Below are positions 1-8,532 of a DNA stretch of 64,000 bases, piece after piece. Source of the DNA: a virus; the IMG/VR virus record IMGVR_UViG_3300025769_000090, positions 1 to 64,000 of that record; one strand, given 5' to 3'. A program made the translations under genes and the position numbers. How positions within the stretch are numbered: the first letter of the stretch is position 1; every line of letters begins with the position of its first letter. The notes under the pieces were generated by a model. The model was not told where the DNA came from, ran no database searches, and was given only the letters and a program-made list of their open reading frames with translations.

Positions 1-39
1 AAATATAAAATTTGGGATAGAGACTAATTTTTCGTATCT

Positions 40-57
40 TTCGCTAAGAAAAGCGAA
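40..57 (+). promoter_or_regulatory. short hairpin in leader of first gene
   Basis: A 6-bp perfect inverted repeat (TTCGCT / AGCGAA, loop of six) lies five bases before the ATG at 62. It follows a T-run and GTATCTT at about 29-39. The sequence shows the hairpin. A role in start-site exposure or mRNA stability is only inferred. The upstream promoter region lies mostly outside the window. Confidence 0.3.
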
Positions 58-61
58 TTAT

Positions 62-1798
62 ATGCAAAAAGGAGCAGCGTACTGGATGGATCTTCATCAC
101 TTCAATGATGAGGATCCATTCTTTTTGGCACAAGTCCAAAGAGGAATCACTAACTTTGTAAAAATCCTAACAGGAAAAGACATTCCTGTAGAATATGCTA
201 CATCAGGTGACTCAATGACTGATGGGGAAACTGTTTATATTGCTTCAAATATAAAAGAAGATACAATAGATTATACAGTTGGGTTAGCTCTCCATGAAGC
301 TTCCCATGTTCTTTTAACGGATTTTAATTATCTTAATAAAGAAAAAGGGACTGTGTTAAAAAAGGTACATAATGTTCCTGAAGAAGATCACGATAATGTA
401 TTTACCTTAATTAATTTTGTTGAAGATAAACGCATAGATGATTATGTTTACAAATCAGCTCCTGGATACCAATTTTACTATGAAGAATTATATAATAAAT
501 CTTTTTACTGTCCTATAGTAGATGAAAATCTTCAAAAAGATATATTTGTTATACCCACTTGGGATGCATACTTCTTTAGAATAATTAATATATTCAATCG
601 TAATTCGGATCTTGACGCCTTACCTGGGTTAAGAGAGGTATTCGATTTAATAGATATTAAAAACATTAATAGATTAAAATCTACCCGCGATAGTGTAGAG
701 GTAGCTATCAAAATTTATAATATAATTAAGCCCTATATTCAGACAGAAGATGAAGAAGAAGGTGGGGAAGATCAATTAACAAATCAAGAATATAAAACTC
801 GAGATAGAGTAGAACGTCAAAAGAATTTTATAGACTCAAAGTATAGAAAAAAACGAGTCCATAAAAATGTCAAAAACGAAATCCAAAAACTGGCTAATAC
901 TAAAACTAGTATTACAGACTATAAAATCAATAACAATTCAAGTGTTACTACATTAGTAACCAAAAGTTGGAAAGATTATTTTTGTTCTCCTGTTAAGAAG
1001 CATTTAAAGGATGTAGATGAAGGGATTAATATGGGTAAAAGGCTCTTAAAGCAACTAAAAGTTAGAAATATATCTAAACAAGATATTTTTGAAAACCTTA
1101 AAAAAGGGAAATTAGATGTAAAAAAGATTTATAGTGCTCCTTATAATAAAAATATCTTTAATAGGGTTGAAAAAGAAGATTATAAATATACTTTCCTCCA
1201 CATTTCATTAGATCTAAGTGGTAGTATGAGAGGACCCAAATTAAGTAAAACCATAAAAACAGCAGTTGCTATATCGTATGCTGCTTGTTACTTGAAAAAC
1301 TTTGACGTTGAAGTTTCACTCAGAGGAACTTATACTGCGGCGGGTCAGAATAGAGGTTCAGAAAAACCCGTGTTGGCTTATATTTTTAATTCTAAAACCC
1401 ACTCTGCTAAAGAGCTAAATAGATTTGGCTCTCTAAAAACATCAGGTATGACCCCAGAGGGTATATGTCTTGACCTAATCGACTTACCTGCTCCAAATTA
1501 CTTTACAGAAGTTTATTTATTAAATATTTCAGATGGACTACCCAATATTAATAATATGAAATATAATTTTGGGACCGCTATAAACCATACTAAAAAAGTA
1601 GTTAGTTCTTATAAAAAAGAAGGAATAGGAGTATTAAGTTATTTCATACATGACACATGGGATAAAGGTCAAAAAGGAGAAGACTCGTTTAAAAAAATGT
1701 ATGGAAAAACTGCTAAATTTATTGATGTAGAAAACACATCTCAAGTAGCTAAAACCATAAATAACCTACTATTAAATAATACTATTAAGGTTTTTTAA
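62..1798 (+). CDS. VWA-domain protein with N-terminal HExxH-like zinc motif
   Basis: The 578-residue product has an N-terminal part with HEASH at residues 78-82, preceded by a hydrophobic helix (a gluzincin-like zinc site), and an acidic linker near residue 230. A C-terminal von Willebrand A domain carries the MIDAS motif DLSGS at residues 384-388 and a threonine-containing loop (SGMTPEG) further on. Cellular VWA proteins of this CobT-like kind usually work with a MoxR-type AAA+ ATPase as metal-chelatase-like or remodelling machines. Such a partner could lie upstream, off the window. No signal peptide is seen, so it should act in the cytoplasm or virion. The zinc motif and VWA fold are well supported; the function is unknown. 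Confidence 0.75.
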   Translation: MQKGAAYWMDLHHFNDEDPFFLAQVQRGITNFVKILTGKDIPVEYATSGDSMTDGETVYIASNIKEDTIDYTVGLALHEASHVLLTDFNYLNKEKGTVLKKVHNVPEEDHDNVFTLINFVEDKRIDDYVYKSAPGYQFYYEELYNKSFYCPIVDENLQKDIFVIPTWDAYFFRIINIFNRNSDLDALPGLREVFDLIDIKNINRLKSTRDSVEVAIKIYNIIKPYIQTEDEEEGGEDQLTNQEYKTRDRVERQKNFIDSKYRKKRVHKNVKNEIQKLANTKTSITDYKINNNSSVTTLVTKSWKDYFCSPVKKHLKDVDEGINMGKRLLKQLKVRNISKQDIFENLKKGKLDVKKIYSAPYNKNIFNRVEKEDYKYTFLHISLDLSGSMRGPKLSKTIKTAVAISYAACYLKNFDVEVSLRGTYTAAGQNRGSEKPVLAYIFNSKTHSAKELNRFGSLKTSGMTPEGICLDLIDLPAPNYFTEVYLLNISDGLPNINNMKYNFGTAINHTKKVVSSYKKEGIGVLSYFIHDTWDKGQKGEDSFKKMYGKTAKFIDVENTSQVAKTINNLLLNNTIKVF

Positions 1799-1833
1799 AT
1801 TACCCCATATGTACTCCTGAAAAAAACACTGTA

Positions 1834-2007
1834 ATGGATCAAGGAGACATAATTACAAGACTGGAAGTCATCATAGATAAGATAGAATATGATGAAACTA
1901 GCATGGGAGAAGTATATGATATGTTAACTTCTCTAGTATCTGATATTGAATTTTCAACAGATTATGATGCTGATTTCGGAGATGTTCAGTTTAGTGACTT
2001 AGATTAA
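1834..2007 (+). CDS. small acidic hypothetical protein
   Basis: This 57-residue ORF begins MDQGDIITRL and ends in an acidic tail (QFSDLD). It fills most of the gap between the VWA gene and the next gene. It is rich in Asp and Glu, predicted mostly helical at the N-terminus, and has no membrane segment or Cys. There is no clear Shine-Dalgarno sequence, like most starts here. I do not recognise a family. Coding is supported by the open frame across the gap and by codon use like its neighbours. Confidence 0.6.
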   Translation: MDQGDIITRLEVIIDKIEYDETSMGEVYDMLTSLVSDIEFSTDYDADFGDVQFSDLD

Positions 2008-2016
2008 TATTTATCA
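2006..2016 (+). promoter_or_regulatory. candidate late promoter element (AATATTTATCA)
   Basis: This is one copy of the recurrent AT-rich motif close to TATATTTATAA, found at the head of many gene groups in this window. It overlaps the stop of the small gene before it and lies 50 bases before the ATG at 2067. Promoter function is inferred from recurrence and position. Confidence 0.4.
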
Positions 2017-2066
2017 GCGTCTTAAATAAATAGGTTGCTATTAAATTAATCAAGAGGTAATTTGAT

Positions 2067-2354
2067 ATGGCAAAAGAATTAAATGAAGATACTGGCTTTC
2101 AAGTTAGTATAAAAACCCTAGCAGGAATAGGGGCGGCGATAGCGACCGTAGTTAGTATGTGGTTTGCTCTTCAAGCTGATATAGCTGAAGCAAAAGAATT
2201 GCCTGCTCCCCCAGCTCCCGAAATTACAAGAATGGAGTTTGACATGAAGGACCAACTAGTGCGTCAAACAATTATGTCAACACAATCAGACGTAACTGAG
2301 ATTAAAGATCAATTAATACGTCTTGAGGATAAGATAGATGATCTAAAAGATTAA
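2067..2354 (+). CDS. membrane-anchored coiled-coil protein
   Basis: The product has 95 residues. Residues 18-38 form one hydrophobic segment (AGIGAAIATVVSMWFAL). A short proline-rich stretch (PAPPAPEI) follows, then a C-terminal heptad-like coiled coil of about 40 residues. Single-TM plus coiled-coil proteins of this size are common in marine T4-like phages and are often near lysis genes. A spanin- or holin-accessory role is possible but not shown. It is the first gene of the envelope-directed cassette that runs to about 8 kb. Confidence 0.6.
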   Translation: MAKELNEDTGFQVSIKTLAGIGAAIATVVSMWFALQADIAEAKELPAPPAPEITRMEFDMKDQLVRQTIMSTQSDVTEIKDQLIRLEDKIDDLKD

Positions 2355-2355
2355 T

Positions 2356-2724
2356 ATGAAATATTTAATTTCAGTATTATTATTCTTATTTATTAGCACT
2401 AATGCTAGTAAACCCCCATTATTAGAAGAAAAAACCCCCATATGTGGGGATAATATATGCGTTGTACAGTTTAACGCAGCATTTAATTCAGCAAATGAAG
2501 TAACTTGGTTAGGTGATTTAACAGACTGTGATGTTAATACTGTTGACATTATGGTTGATCCTAGTTTACCCCAAGATTATAAAATTGTTGTTGTACCCAC
2601 AATCCTTATTTTAGATGAAGGAGAAGAAGTAGCGAGGTTTCAGGCCAACATTATGATGACTATGGAGGCAACTCGTGAAGAGGTGCAAGAATCTATAGAT
2701 AACATCATAATGAGCAAATTTTAA
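2356..2724 (+). CDS. secreted thioredoxin-like protein lacking a canonical CxxC
   Basis: The 122-residue product has an N-terminal signal peptide (MKYLISVLLFLFISTNAS). The mature part has a beta strand (VVQFNAAF), then the VVVPTILIL segment that matches the thioredoxin cis-Pro strand, then a Gly/Glu turn and strand (EGEEVARF) and a C-terminal helix. The place where CxxC normally sits reads NAAFNSAN, so disulfide chemistry of the classical type is unlikely. Cysteines are present elsewhere (CGDNIC and TDC). It overlaps the T9SS cargo gene by one base (TAATG), suggesting coupled translation and a role in that exported product's folding. That role is inference. Confidence 0.6.
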   Translation: MKYLISVLLFLFISTNASKPPLLEEKTPICGDNICVVQFNAAFNSANEVTWLGDLTDCDVNTVDIMVDPSLPQDYKIVVVPTILILDEGEEVARFQANIMMTMEATREEVQESIDNIIMSKF

Positions 2725-5700
2725 TGAAACATTTTTTAACCTCTCTTTTATTTTTTATTGGATTAGTAGGGTTGGCTCAGCCAACCTACTTAGATCTCTC
2801 TATTCAATTAGATGAATACCCAAGTGAAACATCTTGGATGCTTACACAAGGTAATGATACCCTTGCTTATGTTCCCTTTAACACATATCCTGAAGGAATC
2901 TTAGATAGTGCTTTAATCGAAGAAACTCTTTATTTAGAACCAGGAATTGAATATAAATTTTATCTATTTGATGAATTTGGTGATGGGAATTGTTGTGGAT
3001 TTGGCAATGGGTGGGTATCAGCTGAAAATGATTGTCAAGGAATTATATTTGAAGAATATAACTTTGGTGGTTCTGCTATAGATTTTCAGTTTGTATTAGA
3101 ACCATGTGCCCCCCAAGTCCCCGTTGCTGAGGTTTTATTTAGAGTAAACTTAGCTAATGCTCCTCCTGGCATAGAAACCCCAGGCGTATTAGGTAGCTGG
3201 AATGGGTGGCAGGTAATCCCAATGACTTATGACGAAAACGATGAATGGTTTTTAGAAGTTGAAGTCCCTTTAGGAAACCATTTATGGAAATTTGCAAATT
3301 TTAATAACCCTGACCAACAAGAACTCCCATTAGGTGTTGGAGCTGGTTCTTGTTTTTTATTTGATGGTAATGGATATGTAAATAGAACTTTAAATATAAC
3401 CAGCGAAGAAGAAATAACCCTCCCCCCTTATTGCTGGGAGTCGTGTCTTCCCTGTGGAGCCATACCTGGATGTACAGATTTTAATGCTATTAATTGGAAT
3501 CCTTGGGCTAATTTTGATGATAATTCTTGTATTTCTCAAACCACAGAATGTGGTCCTGGAGAAACTACCATTGAAATAATAGTAACCCCTGATAACTTTG
3601 GTGGTGAAATTAGCTGGAAATTATTTAATGACTTTGGTGAAGTAGCAGCTGTAAATCCTGGTGAGTACGGAGGTTCACCCCCGGGTATTCCTATTTCTAC
3701 TTTTTTATGTGTACCTACTGATGTATCATATGATTTAGTTACTTTTGATACTTATGGCGATGGGGTATGTGGTTCATGCTTTGGGGGAACAGTAATAGGT
3801 AATGTTCAAATTTTAGATTGTGAAGGCACAGAATTATATAATTTGCAAGATGAATTCCCTGATGGTAATTTTGGGTATGATACCGTATCTGAACAGTTTA
3901 TTCCAACCCAGTGTGGTGGGGTAGTAGAGATTGAAGGGTGCACCGATTTCAATTATGTGGAATTTAACCCTGAAGCTACCATAGATGATGGAAGTTGTTT
4001 TACTGAAAGAATTTATGGTTGTTTAGATGAAACACAATTTAATTATAACCCAGAAGCTAATACACAAGATATAATAGAAAGTTGTGTATTTAACTTAACT
4101 ATTAAAGATGGTGTTGGTGATGGTTGGTTTGGTAGCTGGTTAGGAATTTGGCAATTTGGGTATAATTCTCCACAATACCAAATGGGTCCTAACGATGGTA
4201 TTGAAGAGTCGTTTACTCTTACTTTAGATGCCACTCAGCCGGCTTATATTTACTTCTTTGTAACCCCCCAATCCATAGGAACAGCCCAACAATGTGGGTT
4301 TACTTTAACTAATTTAGAAGGAGAGATAATGATTGATGTCCCCTTCTTTAACATAATCCCTTTCCTAAATGAAAGTGGTTGGTATGCTTATGAAATAAAC
4401 CTTAATTGTGGTAACAATTGTATTCCCTTTATAGAAGGATGCCTAGATGTTGAAGCTTTTAATTATCACCCTTATGCCAATACTGAAGACGGATCTTGTT
4501 ACTATGCTCCAGGTTGTACTAGCGCGGGTTATGTAGAATATTATACTCAAGGATTTGAAGCCGATTTTGATAATGGAGGTTGTCAAACATTAGCAATTTT
4601 TGGGTGCACTGATCCTGATGCATTGAACTATGATGAAAATGCTAATGTAGATAATGAAACTTGTATCCCTAAAGTATTTGGGTGTACTAATGAATTAGCA
4701 TTTAATTATGATCCTTTAGCCAATACTGATGATAATTCTTGTATTCCTATTGTAGAGGGTTGTACTAACCCTAATGCTCTAAATTATAACCCAATAGCTA
4801 ATACTGAAGATTTCAGTTGTATATTACCAATTTATGGTTGTACCGATCCTGAGGCATTTAATTTTAACCCTGATGCTAATGTAGATGATCAATCATGCGT
4901 AGCAGTAATATTCGGTTGTACTGATGAAACTGCTTATAATTTTAACCCATTTGCTAATACAAACGTAGGGTGTATTTCTATAGTATATGGATGTACAAAC
5001 CAATTTGCCTTTAATTTCAACCCATCAGCTAACATAGATGATGGTTCTTGTGAAAGTATGATTTATGGATGTACTGATGAGAGTGCATTTAATTATAACC
5101 CATTTGCTAACACAAATGTAGGATGTGAGTCATTTGTTGAAGGTTGTACTGATGTAGAAGCTATTAACTATAACCCTCAAGCCAACACTGACGATGGTTC
5201 TTGTGAACCAATCGTATTTGGTTGTTTAATTCCGACAGCATTTAATTTTGATTCTGAAGCCAATACTAATAATGGATCCTGTATAGATGTTATATTTGGG
5301 TGTTTAGACCCTACAGCTTTTAACTACGACGAATTAGCTAATACAGATAATGGTTCATGCGAACCTGTAATAGAAGGTTGTATGGATCCAGATGCTCTTA
5401 ATTTTAACCCATCAGCTAATGTAAATGATTTTGATTGTATTGAAGCAATTTATGGATGTACAGATGAGACAGCTATTAACTACAATGAATTAGCAAACGT
5501 AGATAATGATACTTGTATACCAAGAGTTGAGGGATGTATGAACCCAGAAGCTCTAAACTTTAACCCTGATGCTAACGTAGATGATGGAAGTTGTATATTA
5601 CCAATTTATGGGTGTACTGATGAAACTGCTTTAAATTATGATGCAGACGCCAATGTAGATAATGATTCGTGTATAGAAATAGTTGAAGGCTGTACTAACC

Positions 5701-6392
5701 CAGAAGCCTTAAATTATAATGAATTGGCTAATGTAGATGACTTTAGCTGTATACTTCCAATTTATGGTTGTACTGATCCATATGCTTTTAACTATAATGA
5801 ATTAGCAAACATAGATAATGATTCATGTGAAGATGTAGTAGAAGGATGTACTGACCCAACAGCATTTAACTATAATCCTGAAGCTAATACTGAAGATTTT
5901 AGTTGTGAGCCATTTATTTACGGTTGTACTGACCCTGAAGCTGCTAACTATGATGAATTAGCTAATACAGATAATGGTACTTGTGAAACTGTATATGCCG
6001 AATGTGCTGATCATGTTATAGAAGCATATAATGTATTAGATTTGGAAGCTGAGTGTTTTGCATGGGTAATTGATGTTAGCCCAAGTTGTTGTAGTAGTGG
6101 GTGGTCTTATGGGTGTCAGGAATTATATAATTATTGTGAAGATAACACAGTTACTTCTTTAGAAGATTTTAGTGAAACTCAAATACTTGTATTCCCTAAC
6201 CCGACAAGAGATCGCGTAAATATCGCAAGTAACTTGCAGATAAACGCAGTACTATATAATTATATAGGACAGCCCGTACTAAGGGAGACAAACGTAAATC
6301 AGTTGGATTTAAGTAGGCTTGAGGCAGGTATGTATAACCTAGTTTTAACTTATAATGATCTCCAATTTACTAAAAAAATTATTAAGCAATGA
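2724..6392 (+). CDS. T9SS-exported surface protein with about 23 GCTDPxAxNYNPxANxDDGSC repeats
   Basis: The 1222-residue product starts with a signal peptide ending in GLAQ, with cleavage before or near Gln as in Bacteroidota. Three beta-rich segments with GDG and Cys loops follow (around residues 20-120, 280-400 and 450-570). Near residues 135-230 lies an E-set, starch-binding-like module (GSWNGW followed by GNHLWKF). About 23 repeats of roughly 26 residues come next, each bounded by two Cys and holding a D/N-rich loop that could bind calcium. Residues 1154-1222 form a type A T9SS sorting domain (FPNPTRD, YNYIGQPV, LDLSRLEAGMY, TKKIIK). Export across the outer membrane by the host T9SS and surface display are inferred from family knowledge. 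It overlaps the beta-barrel gene by four bases. A phage-encoded T9SS cargo is unusual. It could be an adhesin, a receptor mask or a moron of host origin. Confidence 0.85.
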   Translation: MKHFLTSLLFFIGLVGLAQPTYLDLSIQLDEYPSETSWMLTQGNDTLAYVPFNTYPEGILDSALIEETLYLEPGIEYKFYLFDEFGDGNCCGFGNGWVSAENDCQGIIFEEYNFGGSAIDFQFVLEPCAPQVPVAEVLFRVNLANAPPGIETPGVLGSWNGWQVIPMTYDENDEWFLEVEVPLGNHLWKFANFNNPDQQELPLGVGAGSCFLFDGNGYVNRTLNITSEEEITLPPYCWESCLPCGAIPGCTDFNAINWNPWANFDDNSCISQTTECGPGETTIEIIVTPDNFGGEISWKLFNDFGEVAAVNPGEYGGSPPGIPISTFLCVPTDVSYDLVTFDTYGDGVCGSCFGGTVIGNVQILDCEGTELYNLQDEFPDGNFGYDTVSEQFIPTQCGGVVEIEGCTDFNYVEFNPEATIDDGSCFTERIYGCLDETQFNYNPEANTQDIIESCVFNLTIKDGVGDGWFGSWLGIWQFGYNSPQYQMGPNDGIEESFTLTLDATQPAYIYFFVTPQSIGTAQQCGFTLTNLEGEIMIDVPFFNIIPFLNESGWYAYEINLNCGNNCIPFIEGCLDVEAFNYHPYANTEDGSCYYAPGCTSAGYVEYYTQGFEADFDNGGCQTLAIFGCTDPDALNYDENANVDNETCIPKVFGCTNELAFNYDPLANTDDNSCIPIVEGCTNPNALNYNPIANTEDFSCILPIYGCTDPEAFNFNPDANVDDQSCVAVIFGCTDETAYNFNPFANTNVGCISIVYGCTNQFAFNFNPSANIDDGSCESMIYGCTDESAFNYNPFANTNVGCESFVEGCTDVEAINYNPQANTDDGSCEPIVFGCLIPTAFNFDSEANTNNGSCIDVIFGCLDPTAFNYDELANTDNGSCEPVIEGCMDPDALNFNPSANVNDFDCIEAIYGCTDETAINYNELANVDNDTCIPRVEGCMNPEALNFNPDANVDDGSCILPIYGCTDETALNYDADANVDNDSCIEIVEGCTNPEALNYNELANVDDFSCILPIYGCTDPYAFNYNELANIDNDSCEDVVEGCTDPTAFNYNPEANTEDFSCEPFIYGCTDPEAANYDELANTDNGTCETVYAECADHVIEAYNVLDLEAECFAWVIDVSPSCCSSGWSYGCQELYNYCEDNTVTSLEDFSETQILVFPNPTRDRVNIASNLQINAVLYNYIGQPVLRETNVNQLDLSRLEAGMYNLVLTYNDLQFTKKIIKQ
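4602..5984 (+). repeat. in-gene tandem repeat array, 78-bp period
   Basis: Eighteen consecutive copies of a repeat of about 26 codons run from residue 627. Each begins GC(T/L/M) and ends in a Cys after an acidic/Asn loop. Two copies (ANTNVGC) are shorter by two residues. Copies have diverged in DNA but keep the GC, NY/NF, AN and final Cys codons. Alternating link types (IPIVE, LPIYG, VIFG) hint at expansion in units of more than one repeat. Five more isolated copies lie upstream between about 3465 and 4600. Confidence 0.9.
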
Positions 6393-7423
6393 AAAAATTA
6401 ATTACCCTAATATTAACTCTAGCTTGTTTTATACCTGCTCAAGCTCAGTTTTTACAAAAACAACTTAAGTTTGCTACTTTCTACACAGCAGTTACGGGAA
6501 ATAATTCATTAGCTGATATTAGTTTATACTCTATAAATCCTACTACTGGTTTATTAGAAGAAGAAATTATAGAAACTCCTTTTGATTATACTTTAGCTTT
6601 TGGAGTTAGGAAAATTGCCCGTTTAGATTATGAAAATAGGAAAAATGTATTTTATAATGGCACCGAATCCTCAGTTTCAGATGCAGCTACAGTAGGTAAT
6701 GTAGAAGGTTTAGAATATTTATTTGAATTCGATTATAAAAGACAACAAGGTAGTAAATTTGTAGATCAACAACATTTTTTAAGATATGTTCATGATCATT
6801 GGATTGTAAAAACAGAATACGTCCAAGATGGGTTTGCTGATTTAAGGTATTTTGAAGCCTCCCAACGTTATAGATATAATTTTAATGAAAAGTTTTCACT
6901 TAACGCTGGTTTAGTACAACGTTTTTCTGAACCTTATGGATTTGATCCTTTAGATGGATTAACAGAACCCGAATTTAGTTTAATAGCCTTAGAGCAAGGT
7001 TATACTGCCAATATAGGAGAAGGAACCTGGTCTATAGATAATACTACAATAGCTGAAAATAGTGACGTATGGAGGTTAGTTGTACTTCCTGAGATATTAA
7101 GTGAATATTCTGATCAAGAAAAATCTCAACTATCTAATCAATGGAATCACTCATTAGTATTAGGGTATGATTATTATCATTATACTAAAACTTTTTGGTT
7201 TCACTCTTGGGCCAGTGTATTACCTCTCCATGTAAGTGCTAAAAGCGAGTACTCATACTCAAATTTTATTGATGGTAATACTTGGTTTGACTATACTGGT
7301 GGGTTAATTTTAGGATGGCAAGTAAATAAAAGATTAGGTATTTTTTCCGAGGGAAAATATCATAAGTATTGGAATCGTGTATGGCATGATTTTTCAATAG
7401 GATTTAACTATAGAATATTATAA
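6389..7423 (+). CDS. outer-membrane beta-barrel candidate
   Basis: The 344-residue product has a clean signal peptide (MKKLITLILTLACFIPAQAQ). The mature part consists of alternating amphipathic strands rich in Tyr, Phe and Trp and ends in an aromatic strand (DFSIGFNYRIL), the usual outer-membrane insertion signal. It lies four bases inside the end of the T9SS cargo gene, so the two are probably made together. It could anchor or assist the exported protein, alter surface permeability or change phage receptors. It lacks the sequence start typical of PorP/SprF, so I do not assign it to that family. Confidence 0.65.
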   Translation: MKKLITLILTLACFIPAQAQFLQKQLKFATFYTAVTGNNSLADISLYSINPTTGLLEEEIIETPFDYTLAFGVRKIARLDYENRKNVFYNGTESSVSDAATVGNVEGLEYLFEFDYKRQQGSKFVDQQHFLRYVHDHWIVKTEYVQDGFADLRYFEASQRYRYNFNEKFSLNAGLVQRFSEPYGFDPLDGLTEPEFSLIALEQGYTANIGEGTWSIDNTTIAENSDVWRLVVLPEILSEYSDQEKSQLSNQWNHSLVLGYDYYHYTKTFWFHSWASVLPLHVSAKSEYSYSNFIDGNTWFDYTGGLILGWQVNKRLGIFSEGKYHKYWNRVWHDFSIGFNYRIL

Positions 7424-7435
7424 AAACATAACAAC

Positions 7436-7654
7436 ATGAAATTTACAGAAATTTTTAAAGAAAAAAATGACATCAACGAAAAATCAGTAGTTGGTTTCGC
7501 TGCATTTGCTATTATGGTATTATTTGCTGTAACTGACTTAGCAACAGGTTACTTCGGTAAAGATTTAGTAATTAATGAAGCAATTTATAACTCATTTGTA
7601 TTTGTAACTCTAGGTAGCTTTGGAATAGCTGGTTTAGAGAAATTCGCAAAATAA
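7436..7654 (+). CDS. small two-TM protein, holin-like
   Basis: The product has 72 residues with two hydrophobic helices (about residues 19-38 and 47-65) separated by a short polar loop. Charged ends are present, with a Lys-rich N-terminus and a KFAK tail. Size and topology fit class II holins, and similar proteins are seen near lysis genes in marine phages. No endolysin is recognisable next to it, so the assignment is tentative. Its stop overlaps the start of the nuclease gene. Confidence 0.5.
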   Translation: MKFTEIFKEKNDINEKSVVGFAAFAIMVLFAVTDLATGYFGKDLVINEAIYNSFVFVTLGSFGIAGLEKFAK

Positions 7655-8031
7655 TGTACGAATATCACGCCGTAGTAAATAGAGTAGTTGATGGTGACAC
7701 AATTGATGTCACCATTGATTTAGGATTTCATGCCCATATAAAAACTCGTGTAAGAATGGAAGGTATGAATGCTCCTGAATCGAGAACAAGAGATTTAGAA
7801 GAGAAAGAACGCGGCCTTGCAGCTAAAGCTAGACTGAAGGAAATTATAGAATATAATAATAACCACTGTATATTAAAGGTATCAGGGCTTGGAAAATATG
7901 GAAGGGCGTTAGCCACAGTATTTGTAGATAAATTATCTCCGGTAGCCAAAGAAGGGATAACTTTAGTTGATGTGAATAAACAATTAATTAAAGAAGGACA
8001 CGCTGTTGAATATGACGGTGGAAAGCGTTGA
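7654..8031 (+). CDS. staphylococcal-nuclease-like (thermonuclease) protein
   Basis: The 125-residue product is a compact SNase/OB-fold nuclease. The DGDT motif (residues 13-16) supplies the calcium-binding Asp15. R34 and E42 in RMEGMNAPE match the catalytic Arg35 and Glu43 of the Staphylococcus enzyme, and R84 in GKYGR matches Arg87. It has no signal peptide, so it should be cytoplasmic. A role in host or competitor DNA/RNA breakdown is likely. It ends the 2-8 kb group; an AT-rich promoter-like motif follows its stop. Confidence 0.85.
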   Translation: MYEYHAVVNRVVDGDTIDVTIDLGFHAHIKTRVRMEGMNAPESRTRDLEEKERGLAAKARLKEIIEYNNNHCILKVSGLGKYGRALATVFVDKLSPVAKEGITLVDVNKQLIKEGHAVEYDGGKR

Positions 8032-8047
8032 TTTTTTAACATTTTTA

Positions 8048-8058
8048 TATATTTATAA
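8048..8058 (+). promoter_or_regulatory. candidate late promoter element (TATATTTATAA)
   Basis: This is a full match to the recurrent motif. It is preceded by T-runs and lies 14 bases before the ATG at 8073, between two gene groups. It is one of the clearest copies. Confidence 0.55.
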
Positions 8059-8072
8059 CAAAACCTCATTAA

Positions 8073-8531
8073 ATGGCTACACTAAACGAAAATAATGATC
8101 AATTTTATGGGTATAAACCTAAAAAAGAAGATAATACAGTAGGATGGCAAAATAATTCAATGGGACAAGGAACTCGTTTAGATAGAGTAAATCCTTATGA
8201 ATTTAAAAAAGGAATGTCCTATGAACTAGGAAAAATAGGTACTACCCTTAGAGAATCAGATGAAAATCAAAGAGAAAAAGCTACTGAAACTATTCTTAAA
8301 AATTTAAATAATGTTGATGCTTACTACTCTTATATGGAACATTATGAAACATCTACCCGTAATATGGAACGTAAGCCCTCTTTTAAAACTTTTTTAAAAG
8401 AACTAGAAGGTCATTCAATGAAAGAAATTGGTGAAAAATTTACTGAGGATAAAATGAAAGAAATTAAGCTCAAAGAAAATATTAGGGCTGAAGTTAGAAA
8501 TAAAATTAACGAACTTTTCAAAACAAAATAA
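8073..8531 (+). CDS. hypothetical phage protein
   Basis: The 152-residue, charged, mostly helical protein begins with a polar segment rich in Asn, Gly and Lys, then has a helical C-terminal half ending in basic residues (ELFKTK). It has no membrane segment, Cys pair or catalytic motif. It stands first in a group that continues with the acidic tagged protein. I do not recognise its family. A virion or scaffold-associated role is possible from the neighbour's tag only. Confidence 0.6.
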   Translation: MATLNENNDQFYGYKPKKEDNTVGWQNNSMGQGTRLDRVNPYEFKKGMSYELGKIGTTLRESDENQREKATETILKNLNNVDAYYSYMEHYETSTRNMERKPSFKTFLKELEGHSMKEIGEKFTEDKMKEIKLKENIRAEVRNKINELFKTK

Positions 8532-8532
8532 A

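Noticed and set aside
4602-5984. Regular DNA repeats suggesting a CRISPR array
   Set aside because: The repeats are in-frame codons of one open reading frame, diverged at third positions, with no constant repeat or unique spacers.
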